Of a stretch of DNA of 64,000 nt, positions 1-9,470 are shown piece after piece. The notes under the pieces were generated by a model. It made no database searches, was not told where the DNA came from, and saw only the letters and a program-made list of their open reading frames with translations. Source of the DNA: Linnemannia elongata (taxonomy: Eukaryota; Mortierellomycota; Mortierellomycetes; Mortierellales; Mortierellaceae); assembly GCA_036320915.1 (NCBI GenBank), contig JAXBDG010000002.1:3996001-4060000 (forward strand), written 5' to 3'. Position 1 is the stretch's first letter, and the number at the start of each line of letters is the position of its first letter. Both the position numbers and the translations under genes were made by a program.

Positions 1-1318
1 CTGCTAGGATGCCTGTGCTCAGTCCGACCCAGTGCGGGTCACGCTTGTTGATGCGTTGGTTGACGCGACGGCGGTTTAAGGCTGAGAAACAAATGACTGC
101 AAAGAAATCTGCGGCCATTAACATCCCGTAGGTGATGGATGTCTGCCAGGCGCCTGCAGAGACTTGGAGATGGAAACAGGCTTTGAGAATCCCGTAGGGG
201 AGGAGGAAGATCCCCATGGTGAAGACGATCCAGGTTAGTTTCTTCCACAGCGAGACATAGGATGACTTCAGACCGTAGCTCTGTGGGGTCGTGGGTGTGT
301 ATGGCGGAGGGGCGACAGAAGCCACAACAGCAGATTTAGCATCGTAAAATGCAGGCTGCTCTTGAGAAGACCGGTAGTGGGTTGCTAGGTCGAGAGGCGA
401 TGACTGTGGGGATTCGTAGCTGCGGTGATGGATGACAGGGGAAGAGTACGCAGAGTGGAAGGTCTCTATCGTGGGGCTGTTTGGGAAAGCTGGAGACGAG
501 TTGCCAGAGTAGGGTGTGTAGGGTTGGTACCCATTCGGCTGTTGCTGCTGCTGCTGCTGCTGGCTTCGGTACTCATTGAGGTATGCACTGGAGGGACCTC
601 GAGGCTGGGGCTGGTGGAGTTGTTGGTGCTGCTGATAAGGATGATAATACTGTTGCTGCTGCTGTTGTTGTTGTTGGTGGAGATGATGAGGTTGTTGGTC
701 AAAGTAATGCCCATGGCCCTGCTGACCACCTCCCACTCCATTCCCCTGATAGGCCACCGCACCATTCGACTCACGACCAGGCCCAGGAGGTCCCTCCATC
801 AGAACAACCGGCGTCATCGATGGCGAAGGCGGCAACAAGGCGGACCCATCAGCCAACCCCGTAGACAAATGACTCGCCAGGCCCGAATACTGCAATCCCT
901 CCATCCCCTTCCTCGACTGCAACCCTCCCATCATTGGTAAAGTGGTCGAGATGCTAAAATGCTCACTCTTCTTGCTGTACGACAGGACTGCCGCCATAAC
1001 ACCAGAGTTGCTCTTTGTCCCGTTTGGTTGCTGCGACGGCTGAGGCTGTTGTCCTCCGACGTCGATCCCTCCTCCACGACCGATGATCATACTGGTGTTG
1101 TACACCTCTGGAGAAAGCTCGTTACTATCATTGTTGTGGTCACCACTCGCGTAGGGGCTCGAAAAGTGAAGCCCTCCCTTCAGTCCCCCGACGCTGAGCT
1201 GATTGGCAGACGTGAAGGCTAAAGGATCCTTTGGGTGGACTGCTAGGCAGGACGCCTCGTCGTCTTGTCCAGACCGGTGGCTCAACACTGACGTCTCTTC
1301 TGGTGGGTGAGGCGGCAT
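1..1318 (-). CDS. PolyQ-rich multi-pass membrane protein, N-terminal part (C-terminus beyond the window)
   Basis: An uninterrupted frame reads from an ATG at 1318 to the left edge, giving about 439 residues. The first ~340 residues are low-complexity and hydrophilic, with two glutamine runs (about residues 213-221 and 251-258, mixed CAA/CAG) embedded in His/Pro/Tyr-rich sequence. Two hydrophobic segments follow, starting near residues 357 (LTWIVFTMGIFLLPYGIL) and 392 (ITYGMLMAADFFAVICFSAL), then a basic loop (NRRRVNQRINKRDPHW) and the start of another apolar stretch at the edge. This suggests a cytosolic disordered N-terminus followed by a polytopic membrane domain. I do not recognise the family; a family 2 glycosyltransferase or another fungal polytopic protein is possible, but nothing in the visible part decides it. 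The upstream 2.6 kb is gene-free and pyrimidine-rich on this gene's sense strand. Confidence 0.8.
   Translation of the reverse strand, partial: MPPHPPEETSVLSHRSGQDDEASCLAVHPKDPLAFTSANQLSVGGLKGGLHFSSPYASGDHNNDSNELSPEVYNTSMIIGRGGGIDVGGQQPQPSQQPNGTKSNSGVMAAVLSYSKKSEHFSISTTLPMMGGLQSRKGMEGLQYSGLASHLSTGLADGSALLPPSPSMTPVVLMEGPPGPGRESNGAVAYQGNGVGGGQQGHGHYFDQQPHHLHQQQQQQQQQYYHPYQQHQQLHQPQPRGPSSAYLNEYRSQQQQQQQQPNGYQPYTPYSGNSSPAFPNSPTIETFHSAYSSPVIHHRSYESPQSSPLDLATHYRSSQEQPAFYDAKSAVVASVAPPPYTPTTPQSYGLKSSYVSLWKKLTWIVFTMGIFLLPYGILKACFHLQVSAGAWQTSITYGMLMAADFFAVICFSALNRRRVNQRINKRDPHWVGLSTGILA
560..680 (-). repeat. CAG/CAA polyglutamine tracts
   Basis: Glutamine-coding runs lie inside the membrane-protein gene: about 641-681 (Gln with interspersed His) and about 541-566. 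CAA and CAG are mixed, so these are old, interrupted runs rather than pure trinucleotide slippage tracts. Confidence 0.8.
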
Positions 1319-3947
1319 ATTGAAAAAAAAAGTAGTTGGTTGTCTTTTGGTGTTCCCTGGATGTACTGCCTTTGTATGTGCGGTTGTTCAAATCTAAGGG
1401 AAAGAGAGAAAAAAAAATGGAGTAGAAAGGGTATTTTCATTAATCAAACAATTCAGAAAGTGATTTCATCCGCACAAAAAAACTCAATTCCGGTCAATGC
1501 GGGGGGTCTTTGTTAAGCAGGTATTTAGAAAGTAACTCTTTGAGCGTAGAAAACAAAGGTGTCAACATTGCCGATTCTTTTCTCGTCCGGGCAGAAGTAG
1601 AAAATAAGTTAAAAGGGGGTGAAAAAGAAACAAAGAGCGAGATAGAGAAACAAGGGGTATTCATTTTTTTCCTTCAGCAGAATCGGAGGGACACGAGTTC
1701 ACCGTAGATACACATTTCTTATCGTAGATGGAAGGGGAAGAAGAACGACAGGGAAAGAAAGGCGAGGTGGTCTATAGGATAAGAATTTGTTTGGTATGCT
1801 CGTTCTCTTCATGACGGGGGGTGTGTAGAATGTGGGATGAAATAGAAATGCAAAGATGGATGCCTCCACCCTTATGCATCCATAGAGTACCACATTGATC
1901 TCGATCCTCCCCTCCGAAAAAAACATATGAAATGGTGGTGCACAGGTTCATGAGGAAGAACATTGAGTAGCGCGTTCGTGTCGCCCGTTGGGCTGTCCAA
2001 GCTCCGATCTTGCTAAGAGTTACTGTACCTTTTCGCGCGGAGAGGGAAAATGGTCCTGAGGAGGTGCCAGACAAAGGAGAGTGGTCAAAGCAAAAAGCTC
2101 AAGAGTAGTGATGTCAAGGGAAAGTTTTGTGTACCAGGAAATAACAAGGTCAGGTAAAAAGAGAGGAATGCCTCTTGTCGTGGATGTGAAGTATGACAGG
2201 CGGATCTTATGGAGGAAGGAAACACAGAGAACAAAACAAACAAAAAAAATATGGAAGGGAAGTAGATAATGAAAATGAAGGTCAAAGATAACACGGAGAT
2301 CAGAGAGAATAAAAGAGAAGCGACAAGTAGCCGGGAAGGGTGGGAGGGGTGGAGAGGGAGAGGGAGAGGGAAAGGTAGCGCACCAAGGAGAGTCCAGAAG
2401 GGGAAGAAAGAGGAAACAAAAGAAAGATGATCCAAGTCCTGGAAGAGCGGGGATCGAGCTGGAGGTCTCTTTTTTGACAGTGGATAATAGTAAAGAGAAG
2501 AGGAGCGAGAACGAAACGAAAGAAAAAAGAAAATGTGAAAGAAGAATGAGAGGCGAGAAAAGACAAGGGTCCATATGTATGTATGTAGGTAGGGCAGAAG
2601 CATAGGAAATGTGTTCCTGTTGCTTGGAGCATCAGCACTCCAAGGAATGTATGCCAGATAGATGAATGAACGCGTACATAGATATGTAATGAGGCACAAG
2701 GCAAGATATTCGAGGGTCTCTTTTTTTAACCATGCTGAGAAAGATTTGGGGGGGAGTGGAATTCTCAATCCATCCGACCGAAGGGGGGAATTTGTTCTTA
2801 TTCTCTACCACTGTCCCATTTCTGTAGAACGTGTGGAAAAAGGGGAGGCTGTGGCATGTTAGATGTAGAGAGAGTGGCATTCGGGTTTTTGAGGTGTCGG
2901 GTATGTAGCATGCCCTTTGGAGAAAATAATGGACGAACAAGATTTCACTCGGAGAAAACGAGGGTAAAAGATGTGGCGTGGATAATGAGGACAAGAGTGC
3001 TACAAAAAAAAGAGACGCACATATGAATCTTTAGCAACCAATTGTAACGCACTGGGGATGAACTCTATGAAAACTTGTTCGTCTCCAGAATGACAATCTG
3101 TGCGCATGCAAGTGTCCAACACGGTCTCTCAGAAATAGCCGCCCAAGGCGAACAGTGGTTGGACACTTGATTGCCTGGACTCTTCAGTCCGCAAGTGTAG
3201 CCGACGTGTTCTTTTTCTTCCCATCATAACATATGGAGCTTTCTGGTGTCGAGATTTTGAGGTGGTCGTGAACAGGGTAGTGCCAACCTCAGATAATAAC
3301 TTGCCAGGGTACCTTCACCCTTTGTAAGACAGTAAGCAAGAGGAGGAGCGGTGAAAGGATGCTCTTTTCCTTAATTTCCTCCTCTCCACCTTCTTCTTAT
3401 CTCTTGACTTTCTTTTTTCGTTTCTTTGCTAATTGGAGCAAATACACCTGCATCACCACAATTCTTGTTTTTAACACATATACCCCCTTGGACACTTTGG
3501 ATACTTGAACCTTGGTACTGGTACGATTGCGATCTTGCTCTATCTCTCCATTATTGTTCTGTGCTTTTACATCTCCGTTCACCTACTTCATCCCCTGTAA
3601 ATGGTTATCCATCCGAGTCCAACAAAAGGTTAAAGGTGCTCCAAACTGTTCTCGTCTCTTTCAATCCCCTTCCTCGCCTCGTAATCATTTTCTTCTTCTG
3701 TATCTCTTCGGTGTTGACGAGGCCTTAAGAATAAGTGTTATGAACTGAAGTAACTTGTTTGTATTTGTGATGACAATGCGGGCCGTTATCAAAAGGAATG
3801 CGTTTTTGTGTCCGCCTTGAAATGCTCGCGACATTTTGCCACCAATTTCACAATGGGCGAAGTAAATTGATAGGAAAAAAGATACTTTTACTAAGAAAAA
3901 ATAAATAACTGCTATGTACAAAGGCGCGAATGAACCCTTTTTCTTCT
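1319..3947. other. Gene-free intergenic stretch
   Basis: I support no gene here. The stretch lies upstream of the polyQ membrane protein and downstream of the MICOS gene. From about 1400 to 3000 the plus strand is strongly purine-rich, so the sense strand of the polyQ gene is C/T-rich, as in the other leaders in this window. Open frames on the minus strand (e.g. 2085-2768) are Phe/Ser/Leu-rich translations of this pyrimidine bias. A 12-bp perfect inverted repeat lies at 3109-3169. Confidence 0.6.
3109..3169. repeat. 12-bp perfect inverted repeat (hairpin or palindromic site)
   Basis: CAAGTGTCCAAC at 3109-3120 is followed by its exact reverse complement at 3158-3169, separated by 37 bases. 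Beyond a 2-bp mismatch, three more outer pairs form (GCA at 3104-3106 with TGC at 3172-3174). The element lies in an intergenic region, about 1.8 kb upstream of the polyQ gene start and about 0.8 kb beyond the MICOS stop. Confidence 0.6.
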
Positions 3948-6675
3948 TTACAAACCCCTCTCACCGCGCCCACGTCGTCCTCCAGCCATTGTCTCCTCGC
4001 CATGATCATAATGGAACCAGTTATCATGCGAGTAAATCGACTCGTGGTTATGACCTCCTGCCTTGCCGAGCCCTCCAAACTCACGACCCTGGTCGTGCGA
4101 GAACTTGTTTCGCATATCATGCTTGGCGTGTTGGAACCGGTCCTCGAGATCGTGCTTGGTGTCAGCGAACCAGGACTGTCCCTCTTGGATCTTGTCATCG
4201 ACATTGTCGCGGATGCGGTCGGCGCCCCGGCGGGCTTGATGTTTGAGGTGAGAGAACTCGTCGCGAGCCGAGTCTTCGAGGGAGGGACCCGAGGGGCCGG
4301 AGCCGGCCTTCCACCAGGTGGAACGGTTGTTAGTGTCGCGGTCGTAAGATTCGTAGGGATCGGCGGCACTGTTGTGGCGAGGAGAGGAGGAGGACCACCA
4401 GTGCTTGCCCTCCTTGGCAGCCTCTGTCACAGACCGGCGAGGACGGGAGTCGTCAACATTCCAACCACCTCCACGGCCTCCGTACTCTTCACGCTCCTCA
4501 TATCGACCACGACGTCCCCCAAAGTCCTCAGTGTTTCTATCACCGCCAGAGATCCATCCACCGCGATGACCACCAGTGCGATCATCGACGTCACGCTCAA
4601 ACTTGTGGAACTGTCGACGACCATGGTCCTGCAGGTCCTCGGCGCGGTTACGGATATCGCGTCTAGCATCACGGAACCGGTCCTCGGAGAAATCACGGGC
4701 TTCGCGACCATACTTCTTGACTTCGTGGCGAGCATCGTCGAACCGGTCCTCGGCTTCACGACCGTGCTTCTTGAGCTCATAACGGGCATCGTCGAACTGG
4801 TTCTCGGCTTCGCGGCCGTACTTCTTGAACTCGCTGCGGGCATCGTCAAAACGGTTCTCAACTTCACGACCAATCTGGCGGGATTCATATCCACGGTCTT
4901 GAGCCCAGTCCTGGGCGGATCCCTTGGCACGGTTGAAGTTTCCACGGGCTTCGCGGGATCGATCCTGGGCCCAGTCTTGGGCAGAGTTCTTGGTGCGCTC
5001 AAAGTTTCCGCGGGCATCACGGGACCGGTCCTCGGCCCAGTCTTCTGCAGAATCCTTCCACGAATCAAACTTGCGACGCGCATCACGACCAAACCGAGAA
5101 GAACGACCGTTCTCATAGACATCATTCATCTCATCCCGGGCATTGTCCCATTCACCCTGGGCCTTGGACTTGAACCGCTCAAATCCGCGCTCGACATCAT
5201 GACGATCGAACCCAGAATGCGACCTCGCCCAGTCCTTGGCATCCTCTCCAGTCTGTCTCGCAGCCTTACCCAAATCCTTGGCCCCATTCTCAACAGACTT
5301 CTTCTCAGAATTCCACCAATGCTTTGCATGGTCCGCTCCATCCTCAACCTGATCCTTCGCCTGGTCTTTAGCATGCTCCAACTTGTGTGTCAAATCATGT
5401 CCCAACCCCTTGGCCTCCTTGACAAGGTTCTCACCCTTATCCTGGATATCATGGGCAACATCCTTACCCTTCTCCTTCACATCCTTCAACAAATGCTGGG
5501 TCTTGTCCGAAAGCTCATGGGTCTTTTCCGTAAGATCTTGGGCAGCGTCTTGGGCACCATGGACAACTGACCCGGCGACGGACCCTGCAGCAGAAGTGAG
5601 ACCGGTAGTGGTGTCGACGATGGATTTCTTGGCATGGAAGTACTTGTGTTGCATGTCGTGCGACCATTGGGTGTAGTCGTAGGTACGCAGACCGTGGATC
5701 ACATTGTTGGTCGTCTTGGGGATGCAGTATGCTGAGGCTCCCAGTGCCAACGCGGCGGGGGACAAGAACCTGAACAAAAAGTTGCCTATTGGGTGGGAAG
5801 TTTTTTTTTTTGCAAATGTAAAAGATACAAGGCGGATAAAGAGTTATTTTTTTTTTTGGTTGCGTGAGCAGAGTGAAACACATAGCAAATGATGCGCGCG
5901 TATGACGTGATATGCAAAAAAAATAAAAAAAAATAAGAAACAAACAACTTACTTCTGCGGGCGAGGATGCTTCCAGTCAATCCAGCAACGGTAATGTAAA
6001 AGAGAGCAGGGACGAGGGGTTCTTCAACATAGGCGCCACGGAACTGGTTATTACCTCCCCTTCTGAACGAGGAAGTATTGCCCTCAGATGAGAGGTTGTG
6101 GCGGTGGTAGCTGTCATCGTGCTCTCCTTCGTTATACGAGGAACGGAAACCAAAGCCGCCGCGGTGGGGGCGGTGGCCCATGGAAGACAAGAAGGGTGAG
6201 TTGTGTCCACGATCGCGTCCTGACGAAGAGGAAGAAGATGAGGAGGACTTGCTGTCATTAGGAGAGTCGGCGAGTTGGAGGATGTGATCGGCAAACTCTT
6301 GGACGGCCTCCTTCAAGTCGTCTGCTTCAGCTTGAATTGACGAATCCTGTGAAGTAGAGACACATAGAAGATAGAGGGAAGGATTAGGTCAATGCTCGAC
6401 GCATGCAAGTGTTACGAGTTCGGACAGAAAAAAGGGGACGGATCTTACATGTTGGCAGTATGCGGTCTTTGTGGCAAGGGATCCAGCAGCGACGAGTGCA
6501 ACTGTTGAAGTGACCAAGAGTATGGGCTAAAAAACGAAATCAAAGAGGAGAAGCTAACGTCAAATCGGTGTTTTCGTTGTTGGTGGTGAAGGTGTATTTG
6601 GTTCTGTCAACCGCAAGTACATACGTTGCGCGCGCGTTGGGTGGCAACCAGAGACTGAGCTTTGACTCTGTACAT
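3948..6675 (-). CDS. MIC26/MIC27-like MICOS subunit (apolipoprotein O family) with long amphipathic-repeat extension
   Basis: Four exons, read on the minus strand: 6675-6625, 6526-6449, 6346-5953 and 5785-3948. All phases close, giving 786 residues. Hydrophobic segments lie at about 18-41, 154-174 and 175-198, the last followed by the family-typical PKTTNNV; this matches the apolipoprotein O fold of Mic26/Mic27, which shape inner-membrane cristae. Yeast Mic27 and human MIC26/MIC27 are only about 200-270 residues. Here about 580 charged residues follow: LEA-like Lys/Asp/Ala helix, then three 22-residue units (DWAQDRSREARGNF core), then three 18-residue units (FDDARxEFKKxGREAE core), then a Gly/Arg/Asp-rich tail. 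A Ser run (about residues 78-85) precedes the second membrane segment. The acceptor at 5786-5787 was chosen because a nearer AG at about 5770 breaks the frame. The head is well supported; the role of the tail is unknown. Confidence 0.82.
4550..5080 (-). repeat. Coding tandem repeats of 66 and 54 bp (22- and 18-residue amphipathic units)
   Basis: Inside the MICOS-like gene, three 22-residue units with core DWAxDRSRxARGNF run into three 18-residue units with core FDDARxExKKxGREAE, flanked by diverged relatives. Both lengths suit helices: 22 = 2 x 11 as in exchangeable apolipoproteins, and 18 = five helical turns. Boundaries are approximate. Confidence 0.7.
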
Positions 6676-7315
6676 GGTGTGTATTTTTTGTTGTTGTTAT
6701 TTTTGCTTGAGTAAAAAATGACGGAAGTTGGCGTTATGAGAGAGGAGGATGTGGTTATAGAATAAAGTTTAAGGAAAGGAGAGTAAGGTGGAGTGAGATG
6801 GTGTGGGTGATGAGAGAAGATTCAGGATGAGAGGAGAGAGAGTAGAGAAGAAAAGAACGAAAGACGAGACGGTGGTCGATAGAACCCTGGCGCGATCAAT
6901 TTATTGCGCATCGATCACTTTTTTTTTGCTGGTTGAAAAGCGAATCGACTCAGACCAGGATTTTTCTTCCTTGTTTTGAGGTCTTGTCTCACGTTGAGTG
7001 TGCAAGAGTGCATTAGCATTTAGCTAATCATTTGTCTCCAAACGCTCGGCTATATATGTTTGTCTTTTGTTTTCATTTCTGTCCAGTCGCGTCTTGCCTT
7101 GACGCGCATATATCGAATTGACCATGTCCTTGTCGTCATTTCCTTGTCCTCTATGTTTCTCCTCAGCAATTTGATGTTCAGCAGTCACATATCAGCATCC
7201 GCTTTTGTGTTTTTTTTTTTTTTTTTTTTTTTTGACAAACAAGAAAAAGTGAGACTAGCGCACTTTTTTTCATCTTTAACACACAAAACATACATACATT
7301 TTCTCGCACTAAAAC
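6676..7315. promoter_or_regulatory. Shared divergent promoter region (MICOS gene / SET gene)
   Basis: The 640 bp lie between two divergently oriented starts. A T-tract of about 25 (7210-7234) sits roughly 80 bp before the SET-gene ATG and is followed by an A/C-rich leader. No convincing TATA box was seen for either side. Confidence 0.5.
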
Positions 7316-9202
7316 ATGGACCCTGCAGAAACGACAGCAACCGCATCGGTATTACTCTCACTAGCACCAACAGCTCCACCAACACCGCCACCAACACTCG
7401 CACTCGTCGGCCAACAGCAGGAGGACAAGGAGCATCAAGCAGCGGAAGAAGAAGATGGCTTCCCGATAAAGGTCACCATGCTGCCCAACAAAGGTCGCTC
7501 CTACGTCGCCACAAGGACAATCCAACCTCAGGAACTGATCTTTGTCGCCGAGGCCTTTGGAACCACCATGTGCGACCCTTGGCTCGACTGTGGGATCTGT
7601 CATTATTGCTGGGCTGAGATTCAGGATCGCAAAGCCCAGATACGTCTTCCATCCGCTTTGACCGCCTCTGCTAAAGGGACAAGAATAGGACCAGGAACAG
7701 AGACGGGATCAAAGGAAAAGAAAGCAGGGAGGGGGAGGAAGCAGGAGACAGTGATGGTGTTTTGTGACGAGACTTGTCTAGAGATGTATGGACCCGAGGT
7801 AGCAGAGATGATCTGTAGAGTCGAGGACAAAATCCGCAGGACGTGGAGTGATTCTGGAGCTAGAGCTTGGAAACTCAAGATGGAGCCTTGTAAGGAGTCA
7901 ACGGCAAAAGTTGGACCTGATACGCCTTCAACATCGTCAGCAACGACAACAACAGCACCGCACTACTCAGATTTGATCAAGCAAGCCCTCGCCACCGCCG
8001 ATACCAAGAAACGGATCCTGGAATTGTCTGACACCGACCTTGCGTTATTTCTGGATACCACCTGGAGCGCATTCGACAGCCTCATCTCAGAACAGGAATC
8101 ATGGCTCACCCACCCCACTACCACCACAGCCTCTACCAACACAAGCGCAACAAACAAAAACGACAACCAGCGCAATACCCGGCAGCATTCACATACCCAA
8201 GCCCAGTGTGAGGCACTGTACCCCAAACTGGCAAAACTCTTACTGGAGGGCAACAATCATGCGACCATTGCTCCCAAGACCTCGGATGATGACTGTGAGA
8301 CGATTCGGTTGATCAGTGAGATCTTGCACCGGCGGCAGATCGATATGAGGACGGCCACTTCGGGAATGATGTACGAAGGAGCTGGAGTAGTAATTAAGCA
8401 GGGACGGGAATCAGTGAAAGCACCAGCTATTGCTGTATCGAACAATGACGAAAAACTGGCAGGGAGTCATGGTGGTCTTCTCCGTGGAGGACAGAGGGCG
8501 ACGTTTGAGGATTATTGCGCCATGCAGTCCAATGAGCTGATCCTTTTCCGTCAGCAACTCCAGGAGGACATCGACAGCCAAGACGAGCAGTCCGACGACG
8601 ACGAACAAGAACAGGAACAGGAAGGGCAGGATACCCAACACAAAGGCTACAAGCACTCACAAGAGTCGAGGCACGATACCAGCATGAGACAGTGGCGCAC
8701 CCTCATCTCAATCCTCCCAAACCACCTCCTCGGCTGCTTCTATGTCTACCTCCGCCTCCGCGACGCTTACCTCCTCCTCGCCTACGAAAACGCCACCACT
8801 CCACCATCAGATACCCCCTCATACCAAGAACACCAAATCACCCTCTCAATCGACAGCACGTTCTTCCGAACAATCCTCTATCGCGAAGTGGCCAACTCCT
8901 TCGGAATCCGGGACTCCTCCGACGAACTCCTCGGATTCGCAGTCTTCCCACGGGCCAGTTTCTTTAACCACTCTTGTCGACCCAATATCCAAAAGAAGCG
9001 TCGCCAGAGTAGTCGTGCTGTGAGGGCGAGGCAGATGGAGTACTGGAGTACAAGCGTAATCAAGGAGGGAGAGGAGTGTTGTATCAGTTATGGAGATATC
9101 TCGACGGGAGTTGGGGAGAGGACGGCGCGGTTGGAAGATATGTATTTCTTTTGGTGCTCTTGTCCGCGTTGTCTGGAGGAAGAGGAGCTGGAGAAATTAT
9201 AG
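7316..9202 (+). CDS. SET domain protein, SMYD/SET5-like (putative protein lysine methyltransferase)
   Basis: Single-exon gene, 628 residues. The SET domain is split, as in SMYD proteins. Its N-terminal strand region is near residues 55-80 (LPNKGRSYVATRTIQPQEL). A Cys-rich MYND-like insertion follows (CDPWLDCGICHYCW, then FCDETC). The catalytic core is near the C-terminus, with the SAM-binding NHSCRPN motif at 551-557, the GEECCISYGD motif, and a post-SET zinc cluster with cysteines at 614, 616 and 619. The intervening region contains Thr/Ser-rich and Glu/Gln/Asp-rich low-complexity stretches. Known family members methylate lysines on histones or other proteins; the substrate here cannot be read from the sequence. 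The first ATG in the frame was taken; it follows a T-tract and an A/C-rich leader. It is convergent with the next gene, 268 bp away. Confidence 0.88.
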   Translation: MDPAETTATASVLLSLAPTAPPTPPPTLALVGQQQEDKEHQAAEEEDGFPIKVTMLPNKGRSYVATRTIQPQELIFVAEAFGTTMCDPWLDCGICHYCWAEIQDRKAQIRLPSALTASAKGTRIGPGTETGSKEKKAGRGRKQETVMVFCDETCLEMYGPEVAEMICRVEDKIRRTWSDSGARAWKLKMEPCKESTAKVGPDTPSTSSATTTTAPHYSDLIKQALATADTKKRILELSDTDLALFLDTTWSAFDSLISEQESWLTHPTTTTASTNTSATNKNDNQRNTRQHSHTQAQCEALYPKLAKLLLEGNNHATIAPKTSDDDCETIRLISEILHRRQIDMRTATSGMMYEGAGVVIKQGRESVKAPAIAVSNNDEKLAGSHGGLLRGGQRATFEDYCAMQSNELILFRQQLQEDIDSQDEQSDDDEQEQEQEGQDTQHKGYKHSQESRHDTSMRQWRTLISILPNHLLGCFYVYLRLRDAYLLLAYENATTPPSDTPSYQEHQITLSIDSTFFRTILYREVANSFGIRDSSDELLGFAVFPRASFFNHSCRPNIQKKRRQSSRAVRARQMEYWSTSVIKEGEECCISYGDISTGVGERTARLEDMYFFWCSCPRCLEEEELEKL

Positions 9203-9470
9203 AGTCGTTATTTTTGGTCCTATTTATTTATCACCCTTTCTTTGAATACGATGCAATAGACAACTTTTATCATATCTACTTTATGTTACCTGTGCGATAG
9301 GCCAGTAATGGTCATAATGGTATTTATTAAGAATATGTCAAAAAAAAAGTACTAGTAGAGAGAGGAATGCTCATTCGAATGTACAAAAAACAAGGGGTAA
9401 CAAGCAAGGAAAGAAAATCGTCAAAGGACAAAGGAAAAGGTATATCAAGCGAAAAGAGAAGAGGAGATGT

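Noticed and set aside
2085..2768. 227-codon minus-strand frame, Phe/Leu/Ser-rich, resembling a membrane protein
   Set aside because: Lies in a pyrimidine-rich leader; overlapping frames in all registers show the same composition, so hydrophobicity is a by-product of base bias.
3930..5570. 546-codon plus-strand frame opposite the MICOS-like gene
   Set aside because: It is the exact antisense of the charged 18/22-residue repeats. Repeat codon composition (GAC, CGA, GAA) lacks antisense stops, so the frame stays open without being a gene.
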